From: Nonomuraea polychroma | GTDB lineage: Bacteria > Actinomycetota > Actinomycetes > Streptosporangiales > Streptosporangiaceae | Length of the DNA stretch: 64,000 nt | Assembly: GCF_004011505.1 (NCBI RefSeq) | Contig: NZ_SAUN01000001.1 | Span: forward strand, 9,947,501 to 10,011,500 | Direction of reading: 5' to 3' | Part shown: in pieces, positions 1-12,256 of the stretch | Layout: the number at the start of each line of letters is the position of its first letter | How positions within the stretch are numbered: the stretch's first letter is position 1 | Notes under the pieces: generated by a model | The model's database searches: none | Told to the model about the DNA's origin: nothing | What the model saw: the letters and a program-made list of their open reading frames with translations, nothing else | Translations under genes and position numbers: made by a program

Positions 1-365
1 GCACCGAGATGCAGAAGTGCCCGAACCAGGCCCAGCTCTCGCTGGCCCCCAAGCTGGTCAAAGCCGGCGCGGACGTCATCGTCGGCGGGCACGCGCACAT
101 CCTGCTCGGGTCCGGATATCTCGGCAAGGCGTACGTGAACTACGGCATGGGCAACTTCGTCTTCTACAACTCCAATCCGGCGACCACCGGCAGGACCGGG
201 GTGTTGACGTTGACGATCAACGGGCGGAAGGTGCTGAAGGACAGCTGGACGCCGGCCACCATCCAGGGCGGTGTCCCAGTGCCGATGACCGGCTCCGCGA
301 GGACCCAGGCGGTGGCGGACTGGAAGGCGCTGCGTTCCTGCACCGGGCTGGCAGCCCGGCCCTGA
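1..365 (+). CDS. CapA-family protein, C-terminal part (cut by window start)
   Basis: Only the last 121 codons are present; the reading frame is open from base 3 to the TGA at 363-365. The fragment contains a GADVIVGGHAHILLG stretch followed by VNYGMGNFVF, which is the C-terminal metal-site region of CapA/PgsA-type metallophosphatase-fold proteins (poly-gamma-glutamate capsule synthesis family). The two His of GGHAH are the expected metal ligands. Members are often exported enzymes acting on cell-envelope polymers, but the substrate of this one cannot be read from the fragment. A 7-bp hairpin (343-359) overlaps the 3' end of the gene and could help termination. Confidence 0.8.
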   Translation, partial: TEMQKCPNQAQLSLAPKLVKAGADVIVGGHAHILLGSGYLGKAYVNYGMGNFVFYNSNPATTGRTGVLTLTINGRKVLKDSWTPATIQGGVPVPMTGSARTQAVADWKALRSCTGLAARP

Positions 366-371
366 CCGATC

Positions 372-394
372 TATATTTTGGACAGCTCGTCCAA
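372..394 (+). promoter_or_regulatory. -10 element and probable TetR operator
   Basis: A perfect inverted repeat TTGGAC-N5-GTCCAA lies at 378-394, directly after a good -10 hexamer TATATT (372-377) and directly before the ribosome site AGGAGG (396-401) of the hydrolase/dehydrogenase gene. A protein bound here would cover the transcription start. A TetR-family gene follows that operon gene, so it is the obvious candidate ligand-sensing repressor. Operator identity is inferred; no obvious -35 is visible. Confidence 0.65.
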
Positions 395-406
395 TAGGAG
401 GTCGCG

Positions 407-2116
407 ATGCGGTGGGTCGAGTCCGGTGACGTGCGGCTGGCGGTTTTCGAGGACGGTGATCCGGCCCAGCCGACGGTGCTGTTGCTGCACGGTTATCCGG
501 ACACGCATCGGGTCTGGGACGAGGTGGTCGCGCTCCTGCGCGACCGCTTCCATGTGGTGCGGTACGACGTACGCGGGGCCGGGGCGTCCACCGAGCCGCG
601 GGACCGCCGCGACTACGGCTTCGACCGGCTGATGGACGATCTCTCGGCCGTGCTCGACGCCCTGGGAAAGCCCACAGTGCATCTCGTCGGGCACGACTGG
701 GGGTCGCTGCAGGGCTGGGAGGTGCTGGCGCGGCCCGGGATGACGGCGCGGGTGGCCTCGTTCACCAGCGTCGGCGGGCCGGGGTTGCGTCAGGCGGCGC
801 ACTTCCTGCGGCACGGCAGGCGGCGCGAGGTCGCCGCGCAGCTGATCAGGTCCTGGTACATCGGCGGGTTCCTGGTCCCCGTGGCGCCGGAACTCGTGTG
901 GAAGACGATCCTGCCCCGGCTGATCGCGCGGGGCTTCGGCGACGGGGTCGTGGCGCGGGCCGGCCATCCCGCCGAGACGCTGGTCAAGGACGGGCACAAC
1001 GGGCTGTGGCTGTACCGGCGGAACATGCCTGTCACGGTCGCGGACCCTGATCTCAGCCCGGCCGTCGGAGACGTTCCCGTGCAGCTCATCGAGCCCACCA
1101 GGGACGACTTCGTCACACCGGCGCTGCTCGCCTCGATCGGTCAGTGGGTGCCCAGGTTGTGGCACCGCGAGATCGCGGCAGGCCACTGGGCGCAGCGCAG
1201 CCATCCCGAGCTCGTCGCAGGAATGATCGCCGAGTTCGCCGCCCACGTGGAGGGCGCACCCGCGTCCAGAGAGCTGCGGCGGGCGCGGGCGGGGGCGCGG
1301 CGCGGCGCGTTCGAGGACCGGCTGGTGGTGGTCACCGGGGCCGGGTCGGGGATCGGGCTGGCCACGGCGCGGGCGTTCGCCGCCCACGGGGGCGAGGTGA
1401 TCTGCGCGGACATCGACGCCGACGCCGCCGCACGGGTCGCGCGCGGGATCGTCGAGGACCTTGGGGGCACTGCCTGGGCCAAGCAGGTGGATGTCGCGAA
1501 TATCGATCAAATGGAAGACTTTTCGCGAAATATCATCGCTGAATATGGGGTGCCGGACATTGTGGTGAACAATGCCGGGATCGCGGTCGCCGGGCCGATC
1601 CTCGACCATACGCTTGCCGACTGGCGCAGGACGATCGACGTCAATCTCTGGGGCGTCGTCCATGGTTGCCTGCTGTTCGGGGCCGCCATGGTGGAGCGCG
1701 GCCAGGGGGGACACATCGTCAACATCGCCTCCTTGGCCGCGTTCGCGCCGTCCAGGATGTTGCCCGCGTACTCGGTCTCGAAGGCGGCCGTGAAGATGCT
1801 CAGCGACTGTCTCAGGGCCGAACTGGCCGGGCACGGGATCGGCGTCAGCGCCGTCTGCCCCGGCTTCGTGTCCACGCCCCTGGCGCGGCACGCCACGTAC
1901 GTGGGGCGGGACCTGCGTGAAGAGGCCGTACGCGGGCTGGCGCGGCGCCGGTACCCGCCCGAGCGGGTGGCCGCCCACATCCTGCGGGCGGTGCACCGGA
2001 ATCAGGCGGTCGTACCGGTCAATCTGGAAGGCAAAATAGGCTACGTCCTGTCGAGGATTTCGCCGCGGGCGATGCGCGGGCTGGCCCGGCTGGGCGGGAC
2101 GGTAAGAAATCCATAA
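407..2116 (+). CDS. EphD-like alpha/beta hydrolase fused to short-chain dehydrogenase
   Basis: The 569-residue protein joins two enzymes. Residues 1-290 are an alpha/beta hydrolase of epoxide-hydrolase type: HGYPD at 28-32 (oxyanion HGXP) and GHDWGS at 95-100, where D97 is the likely nucleophile. Residues 300-569 are a short-chain dehydrogenase: TGAGSGIG near 310 binds NAD(P), an NNAG motif follows, and YSVSK (Y455, K459) is the catalytic pair. The same order is known in mycobacterial EphD, linked to lipid metabolism. The start ATG has AGGAGG six bases upstream. The substrate is unknown; a hydrophobic epoxide or ester oxidised after hydrolysis is plausible. It forms a unit with the following tetR gene. 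Confidence 0.88.
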   Translation: MRWVESGDVRLAVFEDGDPAQPTVLLLHGYPDTHRVWDEVVALLRDRFHVVRYDVRGAGASTEPRDRRDYGFDRLMDDLSAVLDALGKPTVHLVGHDWGSLQGWEVLARPGMTARVASFTSVGGPGLRQAAHFLRHGRRREVAAQLIRSWYIGGFLVPVAPELVWKTILPRLIARGFGDGVVARAGHPAETLVKDGHNGLWLYRRNMPVTVADPDLSPAVGDVPVQLIEPTRDDFVTPALLASIGQWVPRLWHREIAAGHWAQRSHPELVAGMIAEFAAHVEGAPASRELRRARAGARRGAFEDRLVVVTGAGSGIGLATARAFAAHGGEVICADIDADAAARVARGIVEDLGGTAWAKQVDVANIDQMEDFSRNIIAEYGVPDIVVNNAGIAVAGPILDHTLADWRRTIDVNLWGVVHGCLLFGAAMVERGQGGHIVNIASLAAFAPSRMLPAYSVSKAAVKMLSDCLRAELAGHGIGVSAVCPGFVSTPLARHATYVGRDLREEAVRGLARRRYPPERVAAHILRAVHRNQAVVPVNLEGKIGYVLSRISPRAMRGLARLGGTVRNP

Positions 2117-2157
2117 ACTTTCAGGTAACGATCGCCCGCGCGGGAGAAGATGAATCC

Positions 2158-2817
2158 GTGTCTTCGCCGCAAATGGATGACGATTGTGCCCAGCCCCAGA
2201 CTCTGAGGCGGCAGCCCGCACAGCGCCGCAGCGCGCGGCGGGTCGAGCGCATGCTCGACGCCTGTGCCGAGCTGCTCGACGAGACCGGATACGAGGCCTT
2301 GTCCACCACCCGCATTGCAGAGCGCGCGGGCGTGGCGATCGGCTCGGTCTACCAGTTCTTTCCCGACAAGCGGGCCATCACCCAGGAAGTCGCCCGGCGT
2401 AACGTCGAGGAGTTCGTCCGCAGGGTCGGCCACAGGTTCCTGGAAGAGGACCATCGCGGCTGGTGGGAGGCGGTGGACGCGATCATCGACGAATACGTCG
2501 ACATGCACAGGACGGTCGCCGGCTTCAAGAGCCTGCACTTCGGTGATGCCGTCGACCTCAACATGCTCGACTCCGACTCCGACAACAACACGGTGATCGC
2601 GGGGCGGCTGCGCGGGCTGTTCCTGAAGGAGTTCGGGCTGGCCGACAGCCCAGAGCTGGACCTCGCCGTGCTGGTGGCGGTCGAGGCCGGGGACGCCGTG
2701 CTGAAGCTGGCCTTCCGCCGCGACCCCGACGGTGCTCCGGAGATCATCGACGCCGCCAAGCAGCTGATCCGCAGCTTCCTGTCCCGCCAGCTGAAATCCT
2801 GGTCGCCGCCGGCATAG
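2158..2817 (+). CDS. TetR-family transcriptional regulator
   Basis: The 219-residue protein has an N-terminal TetR helix-turn-helix (about residues 22-70; TTRIAERAGVAIGSVYQFFPDK is the recognition region) and a helical ligand-binding C-terminal domain. The GTG start is preceded by GGGAGAA; an in-frame ATG at 2173 is an alternative. It lies 41 bp downstream of the hydrolase/dehydrogenase fusion on the same strand and probably represses it through the palindrome at 378-394, sensing its substrate or product. The palindrome is not repeated before this gene, so autoregulation would be through read-through transcription. Confidence 0.85.
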   Translation: MSSPQMDDDCAQPQTLRRQPAQRRSARRVERMLDACAELLDETGYEALSTTRIAERAGVAIGSVYQFFPDKRAITQEVARRNVEEFVRRVGHRFLEEDHRGWWEAVDAIIDEYVDMHRTVAGFKSLHFGDAVDLNMLDSDSDNNTVIAGRLRGLFLKEFGLADSPELDLAVLVAVEAGDAVLKLAFRRDPDGAPEIIDAAKQLIRSFLSRQLKSWSPPA

Positions 2818-2897
2818 GGCCGTGCAGCCGTCAGAGGGCCGTGAGCGCGAGCTTGCCGGCGTTCGCGTGCACGGCGGGCCGGAGGGTGAGCCGGAGA

Positions 2898-3230
2898 TCA
2901 GTGCTCCATGGCGTCCTGGACCTGCTTCAGCAGCCCCGGCAGCCAGGAAGGAACGTCATGGGGCCAGTGCTTGCCGTGACCGAGCGCGGTCGCCGGCACC
3001 TGCTGAAGGTGGGGCCCAGGAGGCGTGCGCAGGCAAGGCGCCGGGAACGACACCGGGCGCGCGTCCCGGGCCTCGCGGAGATCCAGCCTCGTTTCGAGGG
3101 CCCGCAGGTTGCGTTCGGCGGCCTCGATGGCCTCCAGCCGGGCCGACAGGTAACCGGCCACACCGGGGACGACAGCCGACAGCACGACCAGACAGGCCAG
3201 CGCGAAGGTCATCTGCTTGGACATGCCCAT
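2898..3230 (-). CDS. Small single-span membrane protein, unknown function
   Basis: About 110 residues. An N-terminal hydrophobic segment (roughly residues 6-30) is followed by a short charged helix with coiled-coil character and a Pro/His-rich tail. The ATG at 3230 was chosen because GGAAGGGG lies five bases upstream; a further in-frame start lies 11 codons upstream and another ATG two codons downstream. I recognise no family. It is convergent to the TetR gene and divergent from the next gene, so it is probably transcribed alone. Confidence 0.6.
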   Translation of the reverse strand: MGMSKQMTFALACLVVLSAVVPGVAGYLSARLEAIEAAERNLRALETRLDLREARDARPVSFPAPCLRTPPGPHLQQVPATALGHGKHWPHDVPSWLPGLLKQVQDAMEH

Positions 3231-3384
3231 CACAGCCCCTTCCGCTCGCAAGGCGCAAAGCAACCGATATATGCCCTATGAGCTGCACAAACACGCGTAC
3301 TGTGAGCATGGTTGGACGAGTCGTTACCGAATTTCGTACTGACCGGCGATGTGCATTGACCGGGCAAACCGCCGGGTGGCTCGG

Positions 3385-3390
3385 TAGTCT
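3385..3390 (+). promoter_or_regulatory. -10 element of a leaderless gene
   Basis: TAGTCT (TANNNT class) ends six bases before the GTG at 3397, placing the transcription start on the start codon. No ribosome-binding site is present upstream, consistent with leaderless translation. Confidence 0.5.
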
Positions 3391-3396
3391 CGCGGT

Positions 3397-3927
3397 GTGG
3401 CGCATGTGACCCGTGAGCACCTTGATCGTCTGCTTGACCAGGCCCTGTTGGACGACGACCACAGTTCCCTGGCCAGTCGGCTCTACGACGTCGCGCTCGA
3501 CTACTCGTCCGGCGACGTCTCCAGGGCGTCCATCCTGGTCCTCGCCGCCGAGGAATGGCGAGCGGCGGGCCAGCCCGCACGCGCGATGGAGTGCTTCCAG
3601 CGCGCGGTCGAGGACGGTGGCGAGGCGGGTTTCGATCCGCGTGCCGGCATCGCCGACACGCTGTTCGAGCTCAACCGGGCCGATGAGGCAAGGGAGATCA
3701 TCGAGACGATACGCGCGGAGGGCGGCGTGTCCACGGCGACCGCTCACACGATCGCCGAGACGCTGGTGGCGTACGGGGATCTGCAGGGCGGGCTCGAGTG
3801 GGCCACCCAGGCCGCGCTGGGATCCGACGAGAGCGATCCGGAGCATGTGGCAGCGCTGCGTACGCGCTACCGCATCAGGGTCGATCTGGGGCTGCCGGAG
3901 GACGAACTGGACGCGCTCGTCCACTGA
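3397..3927 (+). CDS. TPR-like helical repeat protein, unknown function
   Basis: The 176-residue protein is almost wholly alpha-helical, acidic and without signal peptide or membrane span. Paired helices with the spacing of tetratricopeptide repeats are visible (for example EEWRAAGQPARAMECFQRAVEDGG and the following FDPRAGIADTLFELNRADEAREII-type pair), so it is probably a cytoplasmic scaffold or adaptor. Its GTG start sits six bases after TAGTCT and lacks a ribosome site, suggesting a leaderless mRNA. A GGTCGG/CCGACC hairpin follows the stop codon. No specific partner can be inferred from neighbours. Confidence 0.7.
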   Translation: MAHVTREHLDRLLDQALLDDDHSSLASRLYDVALDYSSGDVSRASILVLAAEEWRAAGQPARAMECFQRAVEDGGEAGFDPRAGIADTLFELNRADEAREIIETIRAEGGVSTATAHTIAETLVAYGDLQGGLEWATQAALGSDESDPEHVAALRTRYRIRVDLGLPEDELDALVH

Positions 3928-3942
3928 CGAGCGGTTGCGGCC

Positions 3943-3960
3943 GGTCGGCTTGGACCGACC
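3943..3960 (+). terminator. Short hairpin after the TPR-like gene
   Basis: GGTCGG-N6-CCGACC, 15 bases downstream of the stop codon. The stem is only 6 bp and there is no T-run, as is common for actinobacterial terminators. Confidence 0.4.
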
Positions 3961-4180
3961 CTAGGCGTGCGCGATCGTCCATCCGCGCACGTGGTCCATG
4001 TCGGCATGCCCCTTCAAGTGACGGCTGCGCCTCAAGAGACCGCTGTGACCACGCGCCCCGTTCTTTCGGACTGACGGGCCTTGGCGAGATGGTGCAGGCC
4101 TCTAGGGGCAGCGCATGCGCACGTACACCGGCTCCGTCGCGCCTCCCCGACCCTCTGGCGCCTCCCTGCCCTCCCTGCCC

Positions 4181-4300
4181 GCCTGGCGTCTCACCGGCCT
4201 GCTACGCGCCTCCTCGACCTGCTACGCGCCTCCTCGACCTGCTACGCGCCTCCTCGGCCCGCTGTGCGGCTCGCTGGCCCGCTGAGCGCCTCACCGGGTG
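4181..4300 (+). repeat. 20-bp tandem repeat array, degenerate at both ends
   Basis: Units of exactly 20 bp follow one another: 4201-4220 and 4221-4240 are identical (gctacgcgcctcctcgacct), 4241-4260 differs at two positions, and 4181-4200, 4261-4280 and 4281-4300 are diverged copies in the same register. A 20-bp period shifts the reading frame with each unit, arguing against a coding role. Confidence 0.85.
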
Positions 4301-4440
4301 GCCGGGAGTCTGGGGCGGGCCATGGGGCGTCTCGCCGGGGCGCTGGGCTTCTCCGCGACACTGCGTGCCTCGCCGGCCCGGTGGGGCTTGCCCAGCGGTG
4401 GACCAGGACGTCGGCGGTCCCGGCGCCCAGAGACACCGAA

Positions 4441-4470
4441 GGCCTCCCACAGCGGTTTCTGTGGGAGGCC
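4441..4470. terminator. Perfect 12-bp stem hairpin
   Basis: GGCCTCCCACAG, a six-base loop, and its exact complement CTGTGGGAGGCC. It lies downstream of the leftward secreted-protein gene and beyond a second hairpin, so it could serve as a back-up terminator on either strand. Confidence 0.65.
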
Positions 4471-4519
4471 GGCGTTCCAAGGCGGGGTTGTCGGGACGGG
4501 TCGGGCCGGGGTGCAGGGG

Positions 4520-4561
4520 GCCGGAGGGGCCGCGGTCTCGGGTTGACGCGGCCCCTCCGGC
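4520..4561 (-). terminator. Perfect 15-bp stem terminator of the secreted-protein gene
   Basis: GCCGGAGGGGCCGCG at 4520-4534 pairs perfectly with 4547-4561 across a 12-base loop. It begins 65 bases past the stop codon of the leftward gene ending at 4626. It has no T-run. Confidence 0.7.
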
Positions 4562-4625
4562 TAGGGGGCGCCGGGCGCGGCAGGCACGGCCCGCGCCCGG
4601 ACGAGGCGGCTGGGACGCAGCCTGC

Positions 4626-5303
4626 TCACCGCAGGCTGACGCCGTTGACCAGGACCGAGAGGCCATCCGTCCCCGCGGCGCCCGGCAGTACGGAGGTGTT
4701 CCCGAGGCCCGGCACGGCCTTGGGCAACAGCTCGCCTATGGCCTCCGTCCCGATCGCGTGCGTCGGCTTCTCCGGGCCCCTCGAACCCTCGGTGGCCGGG
4801 GCAGTGCCATGCTGCGGCCCGTGGCCGATCGGCATCTCGTTCGAGACCCGTTCCATCAGCGGCCTGCCTGGAAGGGATGGCAGCGCCGGGACGTGGGCCG
4901 CGGTGGACAGGTCCTCCATCCCGGCCGGGCCCCTCTTCAAGGGGAACAGCTCGGGCGAGGCGGAGGCCGGTGAGGGCATGCCCCAGGTCGCCACCATCCC
5001 ACCGAGGTCGGCCAGGCCGGGCGCGGGGTTCCCGGCGGCCAGGCCACTCAGGCCGGCCTGCCTGGCCAGCCGCCCGATGGCGGTGCTGAGGGGGACCGTT
5101 TCCGGGGAGCGCATGCCGGCGCCTGGAGGGCCATCGTGAAGGTGCAGCCCGCGGCCCTCGCGGCAGTCCCGAGCGGCCGAGTCCGACGTCGCCACGGAAA
5201 GCCCGTTGCAGGCCGACGCCTGCGGGGCTGCGACGGCGAGCCAGATGACGCCCGCGGCCAGGGCCGCCGCAGCGGCGACGCTTCGGATCTTCTGGGATGA
5301 CAC
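4626..5303 (-). CDS. Secreted protein of unknown function
   Basis: The chosen GTG start at 5303 has CAGGGGG six bases upstream and begins a signal peptide (VSSQKIR, then an alanine-rich hydrophobic core ending in PQASA). The mature protein, about 200 residues, is rich in Gly, Pro, Leu and Ala, predicted mostly disordered or loosely amphipathic, with two Cys just after the cleavage region (positions after ASA and before REG). I recognise no domain. It resembles low-complexity surface or secreted proteins of mycelial actinomycetes only in general composition. Two perfect hairpins follow it, so it is probably monocistronic. Confidence 0.6.
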   Translation of the reverse strand: MSSQKIRSVAAAAALAAGVIWLAVAAPQASACNGLSVATSDSAARDCREGRGLHLHDGPPGAGMRSPETVPLSTAIGRLARQAGLSGLAAGNPAPGLADLGGMVATWGMPSPASASPELFPLKRGPAGMEDLSTAAHVPALPSLPGRPLMERVSNEMPIGHGPQHGTAPATEGSRGPEKPTHAIGTEAIGELLPKAVPGLGNTSVLPGAAGTDGLSVLVNGVSLR

Positions 5304-5439
5304 CGCACGCCCCCTGATCGATGTCGGTGCTCTGACGAACGCCGAACGTAGTCGCAGCCGAGGCGGCCCGAGTGGGGCTTGTCCGAAGAGTGGGCCGAAC
5401 CTTACCGAGCAACCGGCCCCGATGACCGTGCCGTGACAC

Positions 5440-5480
5440 GCCGGAGCCCGGAGATCGCAATCAGATCTCCGGGCTCCGGC
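5440..5480 (-). terminator. 17-bp stem terminator of the chaperone operon
   Basis: A perfect inverted repeat, 5440-5456 against 5464-5480 with a 7-base loop (core CCGGAGCCCGGAGATC), begins 15 bases after the clpB stop codon. It is the evident end of the dnaK-clpB operon. Confidence 0.85.
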
Positions 5481-5494
5481 AGTGTCAGGCGGGC

Positions 5495-8068
<2,574 letters not shown>

Positions 8069-8073
8069 TACTT

Positions 8074-8424
8074 CTAGGCCCCCGGTGGCAGCTCATAGCG
8101 GATCAACGCTCTGACCATCCGCATCTCGGCACGCAGGCGGTGAACCTCCTCACGCAGCCGCAGAGTTTCGTTCTCGAGCTCGAGGATCCGCTTGATGCCC
8201 GCGAGGTTGATGCCCTCCTCCTGGGAGAGCCGCTGCACCTCGCGGAGCTGGATGATGTCTCTTGTGGAGTAGAGGCGGCCGCGGCCGGCGGTCCGGCCAG
8301 GACTGACCAGGCCCAGCCGGTCGTACTGCCGCAGGGTCTGCGGGTGGAGCCCGGACAGCTGCGCGGCCACCGAGATCACGTAGACGGGTGTGTCGTCGGA
8401 CAGGTCGAAGTAATTGGCGTCCAT
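8074..8424 (-). CDS. hspR: HspR, MerR-family heat-shock repressor
   Basis: The 116-residue protein begins with a MerR-type winged helix (ISVAAQLSGLHPQTLRQYDRLGLVSPGRT) and ends in a coiled coil carrying LARIKRILELENE-like dimer heptads and a hydrophobic tail. HspR is known to bind HAIR boxes with DnaK as corepressor; two HAIR boxes lie before dnaK in this window (12146-12216). The gene sits 3 bp after dnaJ and 5 bp before clpB, so it represses its own operon; when DnaK is drawn off by unfolded proteins, repression is lost. Confidence 0.95.
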   Translation of the reverse strand: MDANYFDLSDDTPVYVISVAAQLSGLHPQTLRQYDRLGLVSPGRTAGRGRLYSTRDIIQLREVQRLSQEEGINLAGIKRILELENETLRLREEVHRLRAEMRMVRALIRYELPPGA

Positions 8425-8427
8425 CGG

Positions 8428-9600
8428 CTACTCGCTTCTGGCTCGCTGAATCAGATCAGCGCGCGGGTCCTCCCCCGCGGTCGCGGTGTTGAACTCGGTC
8501 AGGAGCTCGCGCGACTTGTCGTCGAGCGTCTTCGGCACGGTCACCTCGACGGTGGCGAGCAGGTCGCCCTTCGTGCCGTCCTTGCGGGTGACGCCCCTGC
8601 CGCGCACCCGGAACGTGCGCCCGTTGGGCGTGCCCGCGGGGATGCGCAACGTGACCGGCATGCCCTTGAGGGTCGGCACCTTGATCTCGGCGCCCAGCGC
8701 GGCCTCCGTGAACGTCACCGGTACGGTGATGGTCAGGTTGTCACCCGACCTGCCGAACACGGCATGCGGCTTGACGTGGGTCTGGATGTAGAGGTCGCCC
8801 GCCGGACCGCCGTTCTCGCCCGGGGCGCCCTTGGCCTTGAGCTTGACCCGCTGGCCGTCGGCCACGCCGGCGGGGATGCGGGCCTGGATGGTGCGGGTGC
8901 TCTTGGCCCGGCCGCTGCCCTCGCACACGGGGCAGGGGTCGTCCACGATCAGCCCGCGGCCCTTGCAGTCGCGGCACGGCTCGGAGAAGGCGAAGTTGCC
9001 CAGGTTGCGGCTGGCCGCCCCGGTGCCCTCGCAGGTGGGGCAGACCCTGGGGGTCGTGCCCGCCCGGGCGCCGGTGCCGGTGCACGCGGCGCAGGCGGCC
9101 GAGCTGGTCAGCCTGAGCGACACCGTGGTGCCCTCGACGGCCTCGGTGAACGACAGCGTGACCTCGGACTCGATGTCCTGGCCGCGACGCGGCCTGGACG
9201 TGGTGGTCGTGCGGGTCGAGCCGCCGCGGTTGAACAGCCCGCCGAACAGGTCGCCGAGCCGCTCGCCCGCGCCGCCGTGGCCCTGCTGCGCGGTCCCGCC
9301 GAACAGGTCACCGAAGTCGAACGGGAAACCGCCACCGCCGGGCCGCTGGCCGCCCACCCCGGAGCCGAACAGCGTGCGCGCCTCGTCGTACTCCTTGCGG
9401 CGCTTGCTGTCCGACAGGACGTCGTAAGCCTCGGAGACCTCCTTGAACTTGGCCTCTTTGGTCGCGTCGCCCTGGTTGCTGTCGGGGTGGTATTGCCTGG
9501 CGAGCTTGCGGTACGCCTTTTTGATCTCATCGGCGGTGGCGGTCTTGGGCACACCAAGGACGGCGTAGTAGTCCTTTTCCAAGTAGTCCTTGGTGCTCAT
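8428..9600 (-). CDS. dnaJ: DnaJ co-chaperone (DnaJ1)
   Basis: The 390-residue protein has a J-domain (about 8-72, with YHPDS carrying the HPD motif that triggers DnaK ATPase), a Gly/Phe-rich region (85-130), four CxxCxGxG-type zinc repeats (CAACTGTG, CPTCEGTG, CRDCKGRG, CPVCEGSG) and a C-terminal substrate-binding domain. It delivers unfolded proteins to DnaK. It is the third gene of the operon, 19 bp after grpE. Confidence 0.96.
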   Translation of the reverse strand: MSTKDYLEKDYYAVLGVPKTATADEIKKAYRKLARQYHPDSNQGDATKEAKFKEVSEAYDVLSDSKRRKEYDEARTLFGSGVGGQRPGGGGFPFDFGDLFGGTAQQGHGGAGERLGDLFGGLFNRGGSTRTTTTSRPRRGQDIESEVTLSFTEAVEGTTVSLRLTSSAACAACTGTGARAGTTPRVCPTCEGTGAASRNLGNFAFSEPCRDCKGRGLIVDDPCPVCEGSGRAKSTRTIQARIPAGVADGQRVKLKAKGAPGENGGPAGDLYIQTHVKPHAVFGRSGDNLTITVPVTFTEAALGAEIKVPTLKGMPVTLRIPAGTPNGRTFRVRGRGVTRKDGTKGDLLATVEVTVPKTLDDKSRELLTEFNTATAGEDPRADLIQRARSE

Positions 9601-9619
9601 CTAGGGCCCTTCGTCCTCG

Positions 9620-10251
9620 TCAGTTGTCTTCTTCGGATTGTGCGTCACCGTCGGGCGCCGCGGGGGCGGCGTCGTCGGGCTCGGCGGGCTCTGCCACGGC
9701 CACGCGCGCCGGGCGGAGCACCCTGTCACCCATCCGGTATCCAGGCTGCAACACCTCGATCGCGGTCGGCTCGGTCACGTCCGGGGAGTAGCTGTGCATC
9801 AGCGCCTCGTGGACGGTCGGGTCGAAGGGCTCGCCCTTCTGTCCGAAGGAGCTGAGGCCGAGCTTGGTGACGGCCGCCTCCAGCGACTCCGCCACCTTCG
9901 CGAAGCCCCCGGTGAGCTCTCCGTGGTCGCGGGCCCTGCCGATGTCGTCGAGCACGGGCAGGAGCTCCACCAGCGCACCCGCGACCGCCTGCTCCCTGAC
10001 CGCGGCCCGGTCGCGCTCGACCCGCCTGCGGTAGTTCACGTATTCGGCCTGGAGCCGCTGCAGGTCGGCGGTCCGCTCGGCGAGCTGGGCGGCCAGCTCG
10101 CCGTCGGGGGAGACCGCAGCCGGCGCCTCGGCGAACGGCTGCCCGGCCGCCTGGTCGGCGGCCGCGGTCTCCCTGACCTGCCCCGTCTCCGGGTCGATCT
10201 TGCGCTTGTCGCGGATCACCGGCTCCTCATGCCCGTTTTCACGCGCCGGCA

Positions 10252-10252
<1 letters not shown>
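9620..10252 (-). CDS. grpE: GrpE nucleotide-exchange factor
   Basis: About 210 residues: a charged N-terminal tail, a long coiled coil (EYVNYRRRVERDR region) and the C-terminal beta domain (EALMHSYSPDVTEPTAIEVLQPGYRMGDRVLRPARVAVA), the standard GrpE layout. It releases ADP from DnaK. The ATG at 10252 shares its A with the dnaK stop codon (TGATG) and has AAGGA six bases upstream; a GTG at 10255 is a second possible start. Confidence 0.95.
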
Positions 10253-12123
<1,871 letters not shown>

Positions 12124-12145
12124 GAGTACGTCCTTGTAGTCAAAG

Positions 12146-12165
12146 TTGAGTCGGTCAGACTCAAG
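12146..12165 (-). promoter_or_regulatory. HAIR box 1 (HspR operator)
   Basis: TTGAGT-N7-ACTCAA at 12146-12164, an exact match to the HAIR core CTTGAGT-N7-ACTCAAG except for one outer base. It overlaps the -10 region of the dnaK promoter (12163-12168), so bound HspR would block RNA polymerase. Confidence 0.92.
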
Positions 12166-12191
12166 CTACGGATGCCTGTTGTCTTTGTCAA
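12163..12191 (-). promoter_or_regulatory. dnaK operon promoter
   Basis: On the minus strand, TTGACA (12186-12191) and TAGCTT (12163-12168) are separated by 17 bases, a good vegetative-sigma promoter. The transcription start should fall near 12155, about 30 bases before the dnaK start codon. HAIR boxes overlap the -10 and abut the -35. Confidence 0.8.
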
Positions 12192-12195
12192 ACGA

Positions 12196-12216
12196 CTTGA
12201 GCCTACTCGACTCAAC
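12196..12216 (-). promoter_or_regulatory. HAIR box 2 (HspR operator)
   Basis: CTTGAGC-N7-ACTCAAC, matching the HAIR consensus except for the innermost T and the final G. It lies five bases upstream of the -35 hexamer, giving two operators that bracket the promoter, as in Streptomyces dnaK operons. Confidence 0.88.
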
Positions 12217-12256
12217 CCTCGTGAGTGCGGCTGCATTCCCGATTCTGCATGACAAA

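Larger units (their letters stand above)
3961..4519. other. Gene-free stretch with repeats and a hairpin
   Basis: Between the TPR-like gene and the leftward secreted-protein gene there are about 700 bases in which I see no convincing gene on either strand: open frames are long only because of high GC and none has a ribosome site with a recognisable product. It holds 20-bp tandem repeats (4181-4300) and strong hairpins at 4441-4470 and 4520-4561. Confidence 0.55.

Noticed and set aside
371..2221. 616-codon open frame on the minus strand opposite the hydrolase/dehydrogenase gene
   Set aside because: It is antisense to a gene with clear motifs, is Arg/Pro/His-rich without domains, and is a product of high GC at third positions.
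2841..3409. Plus-strand frames opposite the small membrane protein
   Set aside because: The minus-strand frame has a strong ribosome site and a clear membrane segment; the plus-strand frames have neither.
4181..4300. CRISPR array
   Set aside because: Units are 20 bp and directly adjacent, with no spacers and no cas genes nearby.
3798..4973. 391-codon and related plus-strand frames across the gene-free stretch and opposite the secreted protein
   Set aside because: They run through the 20-bp repeats and terminator hairpins, have no ribosome site and no recognisable domain.
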